A DNA stretch of 64,000 nt from Aureimonas altamirensis. GTDB taxonomy: Bacteria > Pseudomonadota > Alphaproteobacteria > Rhizobiales > Rhizobiaceae. Shown one piece after another: positions 24,900-33,650 of this stretch. The first letter of the stretch is position 1. Each line of letters opens with the position of its first letter. The position numbers were made by a program, and so were the translations under genes. The stretch is from contig NZ_BBWQ01000012.1 of assembly GCF_001463885.1 (NCBI RefSeq), forward strand, positions 161,746 through 225,745, in the 5' to 3' direction. The notes under the pieces were generated by a model that was not told the DNA's origin, did no database searches, and saw only the letters and a program-made list of their open reading frames with translations.

Positions 24900-25862
24900 T
24901 CAGGCTGTCTCGACCTCCAGCGTCAGGTGCGACAGATCGTGGATATGGGCCAGCTTCGCCCTGTAGGCCGCGAGCGGCTGGGGCTGGGTCGTGCTGATGG
25001 CGACGATCGCCGCATGATGCCCCGGGCCGATCTGCCATACATGGAGGTCGGTGATCCGATCCTCTGCGTTTTCGATCGCCTCGCGGATTTCCTGCGGCAG
25101 GTCCTCGTCCTCCGGAACGTAGTCTAGGAGGACGGCGCCTGCGTCCCGCACAAGGCCCCAGGACCAGCGCGCGATCACCAAGGCGCCCACGATGCCCATG
25201 ACCGGATCGAGCCAGATCCAGCCGTAAAAGCTGCCGAGGACAAGCGCCACGATCGCTAGGACCGACGTCAGCGCGTCGGCGAGAACGTGCACATAGGCGG
25301 CGCGCAGATTGTTGTCGTGCCCGCCACCCTGGACGCTGTGCCCTTCGTGGTGGTCATGCCCGTGATGATGGCCGTGGCCGTGATGATGGCCGTGGTCGTC
25401 CTTCAGGAGCCAGGCCGAGGCGAGGTTGACGATCAGGCCGACGACCGCCACGCCGATGGCTTGGCTGAAGGCGATCGGCACTGGGTTCGTCAGCCGCAGC
25501 AAGCTCTCATAGGCGATGAAGAGCGCGATGAGCGCGAGGATCACGGCGCTGGCAAACCCCGCCAGATCCCCGAGCTTGCCGGTGCCGAAGGTGAAGCGCG
25601 GATTGGAGACATGCTTGCGGGCGTAGAAGTAGGCCCCGGCGGCGATCAGCATAGCGGCTGCGTGCGTCGACATATGAAGTCCATCGGCGACGAGTGCCAT
25701 CGAACCATAGGCGACGCCCGCCACGATCTCGATCACCATCATCGAGACGGTCAGGGCGATCACCGCCCACACCCGTCGCTCATTGCGTCCGTGGTCCTCT
25801 CCTAGGAAGTCGTGCGTATGGGCAGGGGAGCGGGACGCATCGGACATCGGTCGAGCTTTCAT
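24900..25862 (-). CDS. dmeF: Cation diffusion facilitator, DmeF-type Co/Ni efflux
   Basis: A 320-residue inner-membrane metal/H+ antiporter of the CDF family in the DmeF branch. Six helices carry the metal-site pattern DGLHMSTHAAAM (helix 2) and HVLADALTSVLAI (helix 5). Between helices 4 and 5 is a long His-rich loop (DDHGHHHGHGHHHGHDHH), and a cytoplasmic C-terminal domain (ITDLHVWQIGPGHHAAIVAI) follows. It exports Co2+, Ni2+ or similar cations. ATG 25862 overlaps the stop of the upstream regulator (ATGA); ATG 25847 is an alternative start. The pair matches the rhizobial dmeRF operon. Confidence 0.93.
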   Translation of the reverse strand: MKARPMSDASRSPAHTHDFLGEDHGRNERRVWAVIALTVSMMVIEIVAGVAYGSMALVADGLHMSTHAAAMLIAAGAYFYARKHVSNPRFTFGTGKLGDLAGFASAVILALIALFIAYESLLRLTNPVPIAFSQAIGVAVVGLIVNLASAWLLKDDHGHHHGHGHHHGHDHHEGHSVQGGGHDNNLRAAYVHVLADALTSVLAIVALVLGSFYGWIWLDPVMGIVGALVIARWSWGLVRDAGAVLLDYVPEDEDLPQEIREAIENAEDRITDLHVWQIGPGHHAAIVAISTTQPQPLAAYRAKLAHIHDLSHLTLEVETA

Positions 25863-26137
25863 TTCAGGTAGGTCTTCAGAACCGCGATCAGATCGGCCGC
25901 GCCTTTGGCTTTGTCGGCATCGGCTTCGCGGTCCGGATCGACGACGTGATGGCGGACATGATCTTCGATCAGCTCGACGGTCAGTCCGTTCACGGCTCCG
26001 CGGATCGAGGCGACGAGCTGGAGAACGTCGCCGCACGGCGTATCGTTCTCGAGAGCGCGAGCAACGGCGTCGAGCTGCCCCTGGAGGCGACGGACGCGGG
26101 CGACGAGCTTCGTAGGATCTTTCGAAAGGTGTGCCAT
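25859..26137 (-). CDS. dmeR: RcnR/CsoR-type metal-sensing repressor, DmeR
   Basis: A 92-residue all-helical metal-responsive repressor of the DUF156 family (FrmR/RcnR/CsoR). The N-terminal RVRRLQGQLDAVARALEND and the central Cys (TPCGDVLQLVASIRGAVNGL) with a later HVRHHVV segment supply the Cys/His ligands of the RcnR-like subgroup. It should bind a G-tract operator in front of its own start and release it on binding Ni or Co. It is overlapped by dmeF by four bases, so repressor and exporter are co-transcribed. Confidence 0.92.
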   Translation of the reverse strand: MAHLSKDPTKLVARVRRLQGQLDAVARALENDTPCGDVLQLVASIRGAVNGLTVELIEDHVRHHVVDPDREADADKAKGAADLIAVLKTYLK

Positions 26138-26160
26138 AGCATACCCCCTACCCTATATAA
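26138..26160 (-). promoter_or_regulatory. G-tract operator of dmeRF
   Basis: Directly upstream of dmeR, the minus strand reads ATAGGGTAGGGGGTATGCTA: a run of five G flanked by T/A-rich halves, the operator type bound by RcnR/CsoR-family repressors. It overlaps the expected ribosome binding region. Confidence 0.65.
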
Positions 26161-26220
26161 CTGAGCAGGTCTACATGCTGCTTGCCTCAACCTGCCGAAT
26201 CCGATCGAGGATGATCGTCC

Positions 26221-26412
26221 GTGCCCAAAGTACCGTCCCCGTGTACCGAACAATGCCTCTACGATCCGCGTAACCGGTGGTGCAGCGGATGCGGGCGAAC
26301 TCGTGAAGAGATTAGGACCTGGCAGAAGCTCACACCTTTCCGGCGGACCGCATTGCAATCCGAGCTTCGACGGCGCCTCAATCGTCTGGCAACGCGGGAG
26401 GGAACCGAGTGA
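26221..26412 (+). CDS. DUF1289 domain small protein
   Basis: A 63-residue protein with the DUF1289 cysteine pattern PSPCTEQCLYDPRNRWCSGC: Cys8, Cys12, Cys21 and Cys24 could bind a metal such as Zn or Fe-S. It is followed by TREEIRTW and a basic tail. These small proteins are common in alphaproteobacteria; their role is not established. The start is GTG 26221, eight bases after GAGGAT. It lies just left of the ars-flanking repeat and is probably its own unit. Confidence 0.88.
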   Translation: MPKVPSPCTEQCLYDPRNRWCSGCGRTREEIRTWQKLTPFRRTALQSELRRRLNRLATREGTE

Positions 26413-26720
26413 GAAAGGTCGGACGACGTCCGCTATCCCTCGACAAGCCTTGCGGAGCTGACTGTCCGGCTTCCACCCCATCGAAGCTATTTATGGCCCG
26501 TCTGGTTCGGGGCCGACAACGGACTGTCCGTTTCTGGCTCAGGTCATGGGAAAGCGGCCGTTCAGCAAACGACCCGGTTTCCGTTGTTCACGCAGACATC
26601 CGCTCTGCCTGGAAGCAGACATTGCTACTTGTTCCATACGGTTCGGTACCGCTGGCGATTGGCACGTCACTGAGGCATGCTCCAAGCATGAACCGACGGA
26701 TCAGATCGGAACGAAGCCAA
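26413..26720. other. Intergenic region with left ars-flanking repeat
   Basis: About 308 bases holding the left copy of the 83-base repeat (26460-26542) and the upstream region of the membrane-protein gene. No other gene seen. Confidence 0.5.
26460..26542 (+). repeat. 83-base imperfect direct repeat, left of the ars block
   Basis: Matches 32128-32210 in the same orientation at roughly four of five positions; the best part is CCACCCCATCGAAGC and GTTCGGGGCCG. It contains two forms of the GGACTGTCCG motif (26460 and 26521). Together the copies enclose 5.7 kb with the ars genes. Confidence 0.7.
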
Positions 26721-27389
26721 ATGGACTTTATGAATCTTTTGAAGTCCGTTGAGGAGTTGCTCTACGAGATCGTCTCTTGGCTTCTGTTCTACCCTCTGAC
26801 CTTTTGGCGCTGCATCCGACATCCCCTGCGAATGATGAGCTACGCCAGTACCGAGTTGGCGGGTGATCCGGAGTCCCGCTTCGCCGAGGCGCTCAGTCCG
26901 CCGATCTTCATTTTCCTGACGCTGGGACTCGCCCACCTCGTGGAATTGCGCTTCGCGATGCCGACACGCGAGCTGACCGGGGTGCTGGCGGATGGACGCA
27001 ACCTTCTTCTTTTTCGTGCAGTCCTGTTCAGCCTGTTTCCGCTGCTGTTCGCGATCCAGAGCGTGCGCCTTCAAGACCTTACCGTCACGCGCGAGACGCT
27101 GCGCGCTCCCTTCTACAGCCACTGCTACGTTGCCGCGCCCTTCGTGCTCTTCTTCGATCTCGCGGTCACACTTGGGCGGTACGGCTTCAAGGGGGCGGCT
27201 GGGTGGAGCTATGCGATCTTCGCCATCGGTCTTGCATGGTACGTCGCGGTTTTGGTGCGCTGGTTGTTCGCGCACACGGTCGTAGGGACCGCAGGTGCAG
27301 TTCTAAGGGTGACAGGAACGCTTGGGGCTGGCGCGCTGATCATCGTCGCGCTGACCCTCGCCATGGCGTTGGCAAGCGGGAACATGTGA
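26721..27389 (+). CDS. Polytopic membrane protein of unknown function, ars-adjacent
   Basis: The 222-residue product starts at ATG 26721 (MDFMNLLKSVEELLYEIVSW); the long open frame further upstream runs through the repeat and is not family-like. It has about five membrane helices (residues 20-40, 68-88, 100-125, 145-175, 195-222) and a short cytoplasmic N-terminus. The pattern resembles Yip1-like or permease-annotated proteins of alphaproteobacteria, but no transport motif is visible. It is co-directional with arsR 127 bases further on, and lies inside the repeat-bounded block. A role in arsenic handling is unproven. Confidence 0.7.
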   Translation: MDFMNLLKSVEELLYEIVSWLLFYPLTFWRCIRHPLRMMSYASTELAGDPESRFAEALSPPIFIFLTLGLAHLVELRFAMPTRELTGVLADGRNLLLFRAVLFSLFPLLFAIQSVRLQDLTVTRETLRAPFYSHCYVAAPFVLFFDLAVTLGRYGFKGAAGWSYAIFAIGLAWYVAVLVRWLFAHTVVGTAGAVLRVTGTLGAGALIIVALTLAMALASGNM

Positions 27390-27501
27390 CAGCTTGCACT
27401 GCATCTGACCGCTGCCGACCCCATTTAAGGCATTTGTGGACGCCGCTCTGACCAACCAGAGCGTACGAGAATGGCGGATTATTGAACATTACAACTAGAT
27501 T

Positions 27502-27513
27502 TGCAATATTGCA
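27502..27513. promoter_or_regulatory. Palindrome TGCAATATTGCA in front of arsR
   Basis: A perfect 12-base palindrome ending three bases before the arsR ATG. An ArsR dimer bound here would cover the start region and block expression. Operator role inferred from symmetry and position. Confidence 0.55.
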
Positions 27514-27516
27514 GGG

Positions 27517-27867
27517 ATGAACGACGACTCAGCCGTGGCCGCCCTGTCTGCCCTTGCTCACTCCGACCGTCTTGCTGCGTTCCGGATGCTCGTCCGCGCA
27601 GGCCCGAACGGCATGGCATCGGGTGAGATCGCTGAGGCTTTGTCCGTACCGCCAACGCGGATGAGTTTTCATCTGGCGACGCTGGAGCGCTCGAAGCTCC
27701 TGCGCTCGTGGCGCGACGGGCGCCGCATCCTCTACGCGGCGAGCTACGACGACATGCGCCAGCTCCTTGCCTTTCTGACCGAGGACTGCTGCTCCGGGAA
27801 CCCGGAGATCTGCGGAAACCTCGGCGATGCGTTCGCTTCCAACTGCGCCCCGGAGGCCTGCCGATGA
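27517..27867 (+). CDS. arsR: ArsR family arsenite-responsive repressor
   Basis: A 116-residue winged-helix repressor: ASGEIAEALSVPPTRMSFHL (recognition helix, about residues 34-53) and the wing SWRDGRRILYAAS. Cysteines 91, 92 and 99 (EDCCSGNPEIC) form a C-terminal As(III) site like the CC-x6-C type described for some ArsR proteins, not the CxC type in the recognition helix of the plasmid R773 protein. It is first of the ars operon; its stop overlaps the arsC start (ATGA). The palindrome just upstream is a likely autoregulatory operator. Confidence 0.93.
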   Translation: MNDDSAVAALSALAHSDRLAAFRMLVRAGPNGMASGEIAEALSVPPTRMSFHLATLERSKLLRSWRDGRRILYAASYDDMRQLLAFLTEDCCSGNPEICGNLGDAFASNCAPEACR

Positions 27868-28391
27868 GTGCCCGACCCTTCAACGTCCTGTTCCTGTGCA
27901 CGGGCAACTCAGCCCGCTCGATCCTCGCCGAAAGCATCCTGCGAAAGGATGGCGAGGGACGCTTCAACGCCTTCTCCGCCGGTAGCCAGCCCAGGGGAGA
28001 GGTCAATCCTCTGGCGATCGAGACCCTGCGCGAGTACGGATACCCGACCGACGGTCTGCGCTCCAAGCGGTGGGACGAGTTCGCTGGGCCAGCCGCGCCC
28101 GTCATGGATTTCGTTTTCACGGTCTGTGATCAGGCCGCCGGCGAGGCGTGCCCCGTCTGGCCGGGCCAGCCAATGACGGCGCATTGGGGCATCGAGGATC
28201 CGAGTCACGAGAACCGCGAGGGGCTTTGGAAGCAGGCCGCCTTCGCGCAGGCATTTCGCTACATGAGGAACCGGATCTCAGTCTTTGTCTCGTTGCCCTT
28301 CGAGAGCCTGGAGCGCACCAGCTTGAACGCGAAGATGGGTGGAATCGGGCAGCTCGAGGGCGCCTCCGCCCGCCGCCCCGACGTCGCCTGA
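27864..28391 (+). CDS. arsC: Arsenate reductase, low-molecular-weight phosphatase type
   Basis: A 175-residue thioredoxin-coupled arsenate reductase related to low-molecular-weight tyrosine phosphatases. The P-loop LCTGNSARS places the nucleophile at Cys12, and FTVCDQAAGEACPVWPG supplies the two further cysteines of the relay that ends in a disulfide reduced by thioredoxin. It turns As(V) into As(III) for export. Start ATG 27864 overlaps the arsR stop by four bases. A second, unrelated arsenate reductase follows 10 bases downstream. Confidence 0.92.
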   Translation: MSARPFNVLFLCTGNSARSILAESILRKDGEGRFNAFSAGSQPRGEVNPLAIETLREYGYPTDGLRSKRWDEFAGPAAPVMDFVFTVCDQAAGEACPVWPGQPMTAHWGIEDPSHENREGLWKQAAFAQAFRYMRNRISVFVSLPFESLERTSLNAKMGGIGQLEGASARRPDVA

Positions 28392-28401
28392 GGACTATGC
28401 C

Positions 28402-28815
28402 ATGACCGTCACGATTTACCACAACCCCGCCTGCGGCACGTCCCGCAACACGCTGGAGATGATCCGCCAGTCCGGCGAGAAGCCTCAGGTCATCGAATAC
28501 CTGAAGGACCCGCCGAGCCGCGCGCGTCTGATCGAACTGATCGAGGCCATGGGCATCCGGCCTCGCGACCTCCTGCGCGAAAAGGGCACGCCCTATGCCT
28601 ATCTCGGGCTCGGGAATGAGACACTGTCCGACGACGCTCTTCTCGACGCAATGATCGCGCATCCGATCCTCATCAACCGTCCGATCGTCGTGACGGACAA
28701 GGGAGCGGCGCTGTGTCGTCCGTCGGAGAAGGTGCTGCCGCTTCTCGCCAATCCGGTCGCAACCTTCACCAAGGAGGATGGCGAGTTTGTCGGGGTCGAG
28801 GATCCCACGGCGTGA
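28402..28815 (+). CDS. arsC: Arsenate reductase, glutaredoxin/Spx-fold type
   Basis: A 137-residue ArsC of the glutathione/glutaredoxin-dependent class, as on plasmid R773. The catalytic Cys11 lies in [12 protein letters not shown], and the arginines that hold arsenate include those in PPSRARL and LINRPIVVT. It has the same reaction as the preceding gene, but a different fold and electron donor. Its stop overlaps the GTG start of arsH. Complete length; no lesions. Confidence 0.94.
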   Translation: MTVTIYHNPACGTSRNTLEMIRQSGEKPQVIEYLKDPPSRARLIELIEAMGIRPRDLLREKGTPYAYLGLGNETLSDDALLDAMIAHPILINRPIVVTDKGAALCRPSEKVLPLLANPVATFTKEDGEFVGVEDPTA

Positions 28816-29537
28816 CCGACCCTGTCGTCCTCGATCTGCCGAATGTTGATCCGGTCCAGCTTCGCTCGATCAACGCGCACGCGCTGGCCGGCGCCGGGGC
28901 GCCGTCTCACCCGCCTCGCATCCTCGTCCTCTACGGCTCCATCCGCGAGCGCTCCTACTCCCGGCTGCTGTCCGAGGAGGCCAGTCGGCTACTCCGATGG
29001 TTCGGCTGCGAGGTGCGGACCTTCGACCCCCGCGGCCTTCCGCTCCCCGACGGGGCAGAGCCCGACCATCAGAAGGTCAAGGAACTACGCAACCTCGCCG
29101 ACTGGTCCGAGGGCATGGTCTGGGTCAGCCCGGAACGCCACGGGGCGATGACCGGGATCATGAAGGCGCAGATCGACTGGATACCACTTGCGCTCGGCGC
29201 GACGCGGCCGACGCAGGGCAAGACTCTTGCCGTCATGGAGGTGTCCGGCGGCTCGCAGTCCTTTAACGCCGTGAACCAGATGCGCATCCTCGGCCGCTGG
29301 ATGCGCATGGTCACGATCCCGAACCAGTCGTCGGTCCCGAAGGCCTTCTTGGAGTTCGACGAGGCAGGCCGCATGAAGCCCTCTGAACTTTACAGCCGCG
29401 TCGTCGACGTCTGCGAGGAACTGGTGAAGTTCACGCACCTCGTGCGCGGTCGCTCCACCTACTTGACGGACCGCTACTCTGAGCGCGTCGAGAGCGCCGA
29501 GAAGCTTTCCGAGCGCGTGAACCAGCGCACTCTCTGA
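28812..29537 (+). CDS. arsH: ArsH, NADPH-dependent FMN reductase / organoarsenical oxidase
   Basis: A 241-residue flavodoxin-fold protein. The FMN phosphate loop is [15 protein letters not shown] (about residues 38-52) and [20 protein letters not shown] is the central family block. ArsH proteins are NADPH:FMN oxidoreductases that oxidise trivalent organoarsenicals, giving resistance to methylarsenite. The start is GTG 28812, overlapping the arsC stop (GTGA). It occurs between arsC and arsB in the operon, as is common in rhizobia. Confidence 0.95.
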   Translation: MTDPVVLDLPNVDPVQLRSINAHALAGAGAPSHPPRILVLYGSIRERSYSRLLSEEASRLLRWFGCEVRTFDPRGLPLPDGAEPDHQKVKELRNLADWSEGMVWVSPERHGAMTGIMKAQIDWIPLALGATRPTQGKTLAVMEVSGGSQSFNAVNQMRILGRWMRMVTIPNQSSVPKAFLEFDEAGRMKPSELYSRVVDVCEELVKFTHLVRGRSTYLTDRYSERVESAEKLSERVNQRTL

Positions 29538-29559
29538 CCCTCAAGCTTCAGGACCTCCC

Positions 29560-30870
29560 ATGCTCGCCCTCGCGATCTTCGTCGCCACCCTCGTCCTTGT
29601 GATCTGGCAGCCACGCGGGCTCGGCATCGGCTGGTCGGCGCTGGCCGGCGCCGCGGTCGCATTGGCGACTGGCGTGGTCGGCTGGGCCGACGTGGAAACC
29701 GTCTGGCATATCGTCTGGGACGCGACCTTCACCTTTGTCGCGCTGATCGTCATCTCGCTGATCCTCGACGAAGCGGGCTTCTTCGCATGGTCCGCGCTCC
29801 ACGTCGCCCGTTGGGGCAAAGGCGACGGACGGCGCCTGTTCCCGCTCATCGTCGTACTCGGCGCGGCCATCGCGGCTGTCTTCGCCAATGACGGCGCGGC
29901 GCTGCTTCTTACCCCGATCGTGCTCGCCATCCTTCTTCGCCTGAACTTTCCACCCGCCGGAGCGCTCGCTTTCGTCGTTGCGTGCGGGTTCGTCGCCGAC
30001 ACGACAAGCCTACCGCTGGTGGTGTCGAACCTCGTCAACATCGTCACCGCAAATTTCTTCGGCATTTCCTTCGGCCAGTACGCTGTGGTGATGGTCCCGG
30101 TAAATCTGGTCTCGCTCGGCGCCACGCTCGTCGTGTTGTGGGCATACTTCCGCAAGGACATTCCGGCGACCTACGAGGTGAGCCGGCTGGAGGAACCGGC
30201 CGGCGCCATTCGCGACCATGCAGTGTTCCGGACCGCGTTCCCGCTACTCGGCCTTCTGCTCGTCGCCTACCTCGTGACGGGGCCGCTCGGCGTGCCGATC
30301 GCCTTCGTCACAGGGGCCGCCGCCCTAGTTCTAATGACGGTTGCCGGACGTTGGCTCACCGGCGGGCGGGGCGCGGTTGTCCCTCTGGCCAAGGTGCTGC
30401 GCGAGGCGCCGTGGCAAATCGTCCTGTTCTCGATCGGCATGTATCTCGTCGTCTATGGGCTCGGTAACGCCGGCCTGACGGACATCGCCGCGAGCGTGCT
30501 GCATTGGCTTGCCGACCGGGGGACGTTCGTCGCGACCCTCGGCACGGGCGTCGTCGTGGCGGCGCTCGCCTCCATCATGAACAACATGCCGGCGACGCTC
30601 GTCGGGGCGCTCGCCATTGACCGCGCTGATGTCGCGCCCCTGACGCGCGAGCTCATGATCTACGCCAACGTCGTCGGTAACGACCTCGGGCCGAAGTTCA
30701 CGCCTATCGGATCGCTCGCGACGCTGCTCTGGCTCCACGTCCTAGCCAGAAAAGGCCAGCGGATCACCTGGGGCCAGTACATGCGGGTCGGGTTGGTGCT
30801 TACCCCGCCTGTGTTGCTGGCGACCCTTGTCGCCCTGTGGTTATGGCTTCCGGTCGTCTCCACGAGATGA
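29560..30870 (+). CDS. arsB: ArsB arsenite efflux permease
   Basis: A 436-residue inner-membrane arsenite/antimonite exporter of the ArsB family with about 12 helices. It has the IT-superfamily signatures [20 protein letters not shown] (residues 108-127), [20 protein letters not shown] and [14 protein letters not shown], and [20 protein letters not shown] in the second half. It removes As(III) made by the two ArsC enzymes, driven by proton motive force. It begins 22 bases after arsH, and its stop overlaps the next ATG (ATGA). Confidence 0.95.
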   Translation: MLALAIFVATLVLVIWQPRGLGIGWSALAGAAVALATGVVGWADVETVWHIVWDATFTFVALIVISLILDEAGFFAWSALHVARWGKGDGRRLFPLIVVLGAAIAAVFANDGAALLLTPIVLAILLRLNFPPAGALAFVVACGFVADTTSLPLVVSNLVNIVTANFFGISFGQYAVVMVPVNLVSLGATLVVLWAYFRKDIPATYEVSRLEEPAGAIRDHAVFRTAFPLLGLLLVAYLVTGPLGVPIAFVTGAAALVLMTVAGRWLTGGRGAVVPLAKVLREAPWQIVLFSIGMYLVVYGLGNAGLTDIAASVLHWLADRGTFVATLGTGVVVAALASIMNNMPATLVGALAIDRADVAPLTRELMIYANVVGNDLGPKFTPIGSLATLLWLHVLARKGQRITWGQYMRVGLVLTPPVLLATLVALWLWLPVVSTR

Positions 30871-32114
30871 AGGCTGCGCCGGGTGTCTGGGGCGACATCC
30901 TCGCCCTCGGGGTCAGCCAGATCGTCGGCTACGGCACGCTCTACTACAGCTTCGGCATCCTCGCCCCCGCCATGGCCCGAGATATCGAATGGCCTGTCGC
31001 ATGGGTATTCGGTGCCCTTTCTGCCGCGCTACTCGCGGGTGGACTAATCGCTCCATGGACAGGGCGCTGGCTTGACCGCTTCGGAGCCAGACGTGTCATG
31101 GCGGCGGGGTCCGGCGCGGCCGCGACGGCGCTCGTCGCCGCCGCTTTCGCTCCTGCGGCCGCCCCGTTCGTGATCGCGCTCGTCGCGATCGAGGTCGCGT
31201 CCACGTTCGTCCAGTACGGGGCAGCTTTTCCGTTCCTGGTCCAGCGTCACCCGGGAACGGCACAGCGGAGCATCCTTTACCTGACGCTGATCGCCGGCTT
31301 CGCCTCGACGCTGTTCTGGCCACTGACGACGTGGCTTCACGCGACGATGTCGTGGCGGGAGGTCTACCTCGTCTTCGCGGCCATGAACGTCGCGGTCTGC
31401 CTGCCTATTCACCTGTGGCTGTCCAGTGGGCCGAATTCCACGCCACGCTCGGCGGCCGGGGCTGAACCAGTCGCTTCTGTAAACCCGGCGAGGGGCCTCG
31501 TGCCGCCGTCCCTTCGGTCGCGTGCCTTCCTCGTGATGGGTGTCGCTTTCGCCTTCCAGAGCCTCGTGATCTCGTCCGTGCTGGTCCACATGCTGCCGAT
31601 CCTGTCGGCGCTCGGGCTGGGTCTCGCGGGCGTCATGGTCAGCGCCGTGTTCGGGCCGGCGCAGGTCGCGGGCCGCTTCACCCTCATGGTGTTCGGGCGG
31701 AACCTGTCACCGCTGGCGCTCGCGGTGATCTCCGCCGCCCTTCTGCCCGCCTCCCTGGTGCTCCTCGCGGCCACCGCGCCATCGCCAGTCGGGGCCGCCG
31801 GCTTCGCGGCCCTGTTCGGCCTCGGGAACGGCCTCTACAGCATCGTCGGGGGCACCCTGCCGCTCGCTCTCTTCGGCCCCGAGGGGTACGGCGCGTTGCA
31901 GGGGCGCGTCACGTGCATTCGGCTGATCGTCGGCGCGGTGGCACCGTTCGCCTTTGCCCTTACGGCGGACTGGATGGGTATGGGCGACAGTCTGCTGGTC
32001 ACGACAATCCTCGGCTGCGGGGCGGTCGTCGCCTTCGCCGCCGTCGGGATCCTCATCAAGAACGCAGGCTGTGCACCGTCGAACGGGTCGGCAGATGTCA
32101 GCTCTGACGCGTGA
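30867..32114 (+). CDS. MFS transporter, last gene of the ars operon (ArsK-like candidate)
   Basis: A 415-residue major facilitator with 12 helices; the loop [16 protein letters not shown] is the family motif between helices 2 and 3. I start it at ATG 30867 because it overlaps the arsB stop by four bases (ATGA), although in-frame starts exist up to 30 bases upstream. MFS genes in this position in rhizobial ars operons have been described as arsenite/antimonite or organoarsenical exporters (ArsK, ArsP-like roles); the exact assignment is inference. Its stop lies 14 bases before the right repeat. Confidence 0.88.
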   Translation: MKAAPGVWGDILALGVSQIVGYGTLYYSFGILAPAMARDIEWPVAWVFGALSAALLAGGLIAPWTGRWLDRFGARRVMAAGSGAAATALVAAAFAPAAAPFVIALVAIEVASTFVQYGAAFPFLVQRHPGTAQRSILYLTLIAGFASTLFWPLTTWLHATMSWREVYLVFAAMNVAVCLPIHLWLSSGPNSTPRSAAGAEPVASVNPARGLVPPSLRSRAFLVMGVAFAFQSLVISSVLVHMLPILSALGLGLAGVMVSAVFGPAQVAGRFTLMVFGRNLSPLALAVISAALLPASLVLLAATAPSPVGAAGFAALFGLGNGLYSIVGGTLPLALFGPEGYGALQGRVTCIRLIVGAVAPFAFALTADWMGMGDSLLVTTILGCGAVVAFAAVGILIKNAGCAPSNGSADVSSDA

Positions 32115-32127
32115 CTGATCCTGAGCG

Positions 32128-32210
32128 GACAGTCCCCTTTCCACCCCATCGAAGCCATTCATGGCCCATCTAGTTCGGGGCCGGTAGCGGTCTTTCCGGT
32201 TTGACTGAGC
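32128..32210 (+). repeat. 83-base imperfect direct repeat, right of the ars block
   Basis: Counterpart of 26460-26542 in the same orientation. It starts right after the last ars gene; a further small dyad follows (TCCGGTTT at 32195 and AAACCGGA at 32218). Confidence 0.7.
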
Positions 32211-32326
32211 TTCCAGCTAAACCGGACATCAAGTGACCCTTAACAGCCCCGCGCTAAGCACCTGAACATTTGTGAAATGTTCCGGACGAGGCACAGTTCG
32301 ACCATTGGACCTCGCGGGGATCCCCG

Positions 32327-32953
32327 CTAGATACAGGTTTGGATATCGAACCCAATGAACTTGCCCGTGACCCAGGTAGCGAAGCTGGCTCCACCGACGC
32401 CGATAACTCCAATCACAACGAACACAACTCGATGCCATAAGGCCCTGCTTGATAACTGGGTGAACGCGGTGTCAAAGTTTGCCTTCACCTGATCGAATTC
32501 CTTCAACAGCCGTCGCTGCTGGCGCTTGAACTCGAATGTCACGGCGTTCAGCGTCAGCCACTGGTTCACGATGGAGGCGATCAGGAAGAGCACGATGATC
32601 CACGCGCCACCGACGACCGCCAGATTGGTCCATACCTCGATGCCGCAATCGTCGGCTGGTTTGAGCTGCGAAGCCACCACAATGGTGGCCAAATGAATTG
32701 CCAGGATTCGGCCCTGAATGTCTACGAAGGTCTTGTGGACGCGGGCGATGAACTCGGCGTGGGCGCTTTCAACTTCTTGCCGGATCTTGGAGTAGGTGAA
32801 GCTCGATGCGAACAACACGTACCCGGCCGAGACCCGCTCGGCCAGGCCAACGACCTCACGGATTATGTAACGGAAGCGCTGTGAGGCCAGGAGGCCGGCG
32901 ACAAGGTCGATGACGGCCTCGGACAGGATCGTCAGCTTCGGCTCAAGATGCAC
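32327..32953 (-). CDS. Membrane protein of unknown function
   Basis: A 208-residue protein starting at GTG 32953. The first 85 residues are a charged helical region (FRYIIREVVGLAERVSAGYV, SKIRQEVESAHAEF). Two or three hydrophobic segments follow (about 85-97, 112-136 and 172-200), separated by a charged helical loop rich in Lys/Arg/Gln that may form a coiled coil. No family was recognised. It starts without a clear ribosome binding site and a stop lies close upstream in frame, so an N-terminal truncation is possible. It sits between the ars repeat and the divergent PAP2 gene. Confidence 0.6.
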   Translation of the reverse strand: MHLEPKLTILSEAVIDLVAGLLASQRFRYIIREVVGLAERVSAGYVLFASSFTYSKIRQEVESAHAEFIARVHKTFVDIQGRILAIHLATIVVASQLKPADDCGIEVWTNLAVVGGAWIIVLFLIASIVNQWLTLNAVTFEFKRQQRRLLKEFDQVKANFDTAFTQLSSRALWHRVVFVVIGVIGVGGASFATWVTGKFIGFDIQTCI

Positions 32954-33017
32954 AGGGTCGGCGAGGCCTTGCTAAACGATGTTGCCTCCGAGCAGGGCAT
33001 TGACCTAATACCCGTCG

Positions 33018-33650
33018 ATGAACTCTTTCGATCAGTCGCTTTTCCTCGCCCTCAACGCATCGACGGAGCATTTCAGGTCCCTTGCCTGGGCAGCCTTCCT
33101 GGTCGCCAAGTTGGTGATCTATCTCGTCCCGGTGCACCTTATCCTGCTCTGGGTGCTCGGGGGCAGCGCGGCCCGAAGAGCAGCGCTTACGCTGTTTGCG
33201 TCACTCATCCTGGCCTTGGCTGCGAGCTATCTTCTCGGTGCGCTTTTTCCCGCGCAACGCCCCTTCCAGATCCCGCTCGGACATCAGCTGCTCGACCATC
33301 GCGGCAGCCCTTCCTTTCCGAGCAACCACGGGCTCATCATGTTCACCTATGCGATGACGCTGGCGCTCCTCGGCTGGGGACGGCTCGCCGCGACCGTCGC
33401 CATCGCCGGGATCGCGGTGGCCTGGTCACGCATATATCTGGGCGTCCATTTCCCCTTCGACATGGCAGGTGCGCTCATTTTGTCGCTTCCGGTCTCCTGG
33501 CTGGCCGTCCGGCTCAACATGGCCTTCGGCCGGACATGGACCGGGCTTCTCGAACACGCCTATCTTTCCGTGGCCGGGGCGCCGGACGGTTGGATCAAGC
33601 GGTGGACGGGAACCGCCCGTACACCGCATGGGCCGACACGCGGCCGATGA
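33018..33650 (+). CDS. PAP2 family phosphatase, undecaprenyl-diphosphatase-like
   Basis: A 210-residue integral membrane phosphatase of the PAP2 superfamily. The three catalytic blocks are visible: a KxxxxxxRP-like AQRPFQIP, PSFPSNHG (with the catalytic His) and SRIYLGVHFPFD (nucleophile His and Asp). In layout it resembles BcrC, which recycles undecaprenyl diphosphate for cell-wall synthesis, but lipid phosphatases look similar. The stop overlaps the start of the ion-channel gene (ATGA), so both are coupled. The first motif is less canonical than the other two. Confidence 0.85.
   Translation: MNSFDQSLFLALNASTEHFRSLAWAAFLVAKLVIYLVPVHLILLWVLGGSAARRAALTLFASLILALAASYLLGALFPAQRPFQIPLGHQLLDHRGSPSFPSNHGLIMFTYAMTLALLGWGRLAATVAIAGIAVAWSRIYLGVHFPFDMAGALILSLPVSWLAVRLNMAFGRTWTGLLEHAYLSVAGAPDGWIKRWTGTARTPHGPTRGR

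Noticed and set aside
26409..26720. N-terminal extension of the ars-adjacent membrane protein from 26409
   Set aside because: The extension reads through the 83-base repeat and has no protein-like features; ATG 26721 gives a sensible membrane protein.
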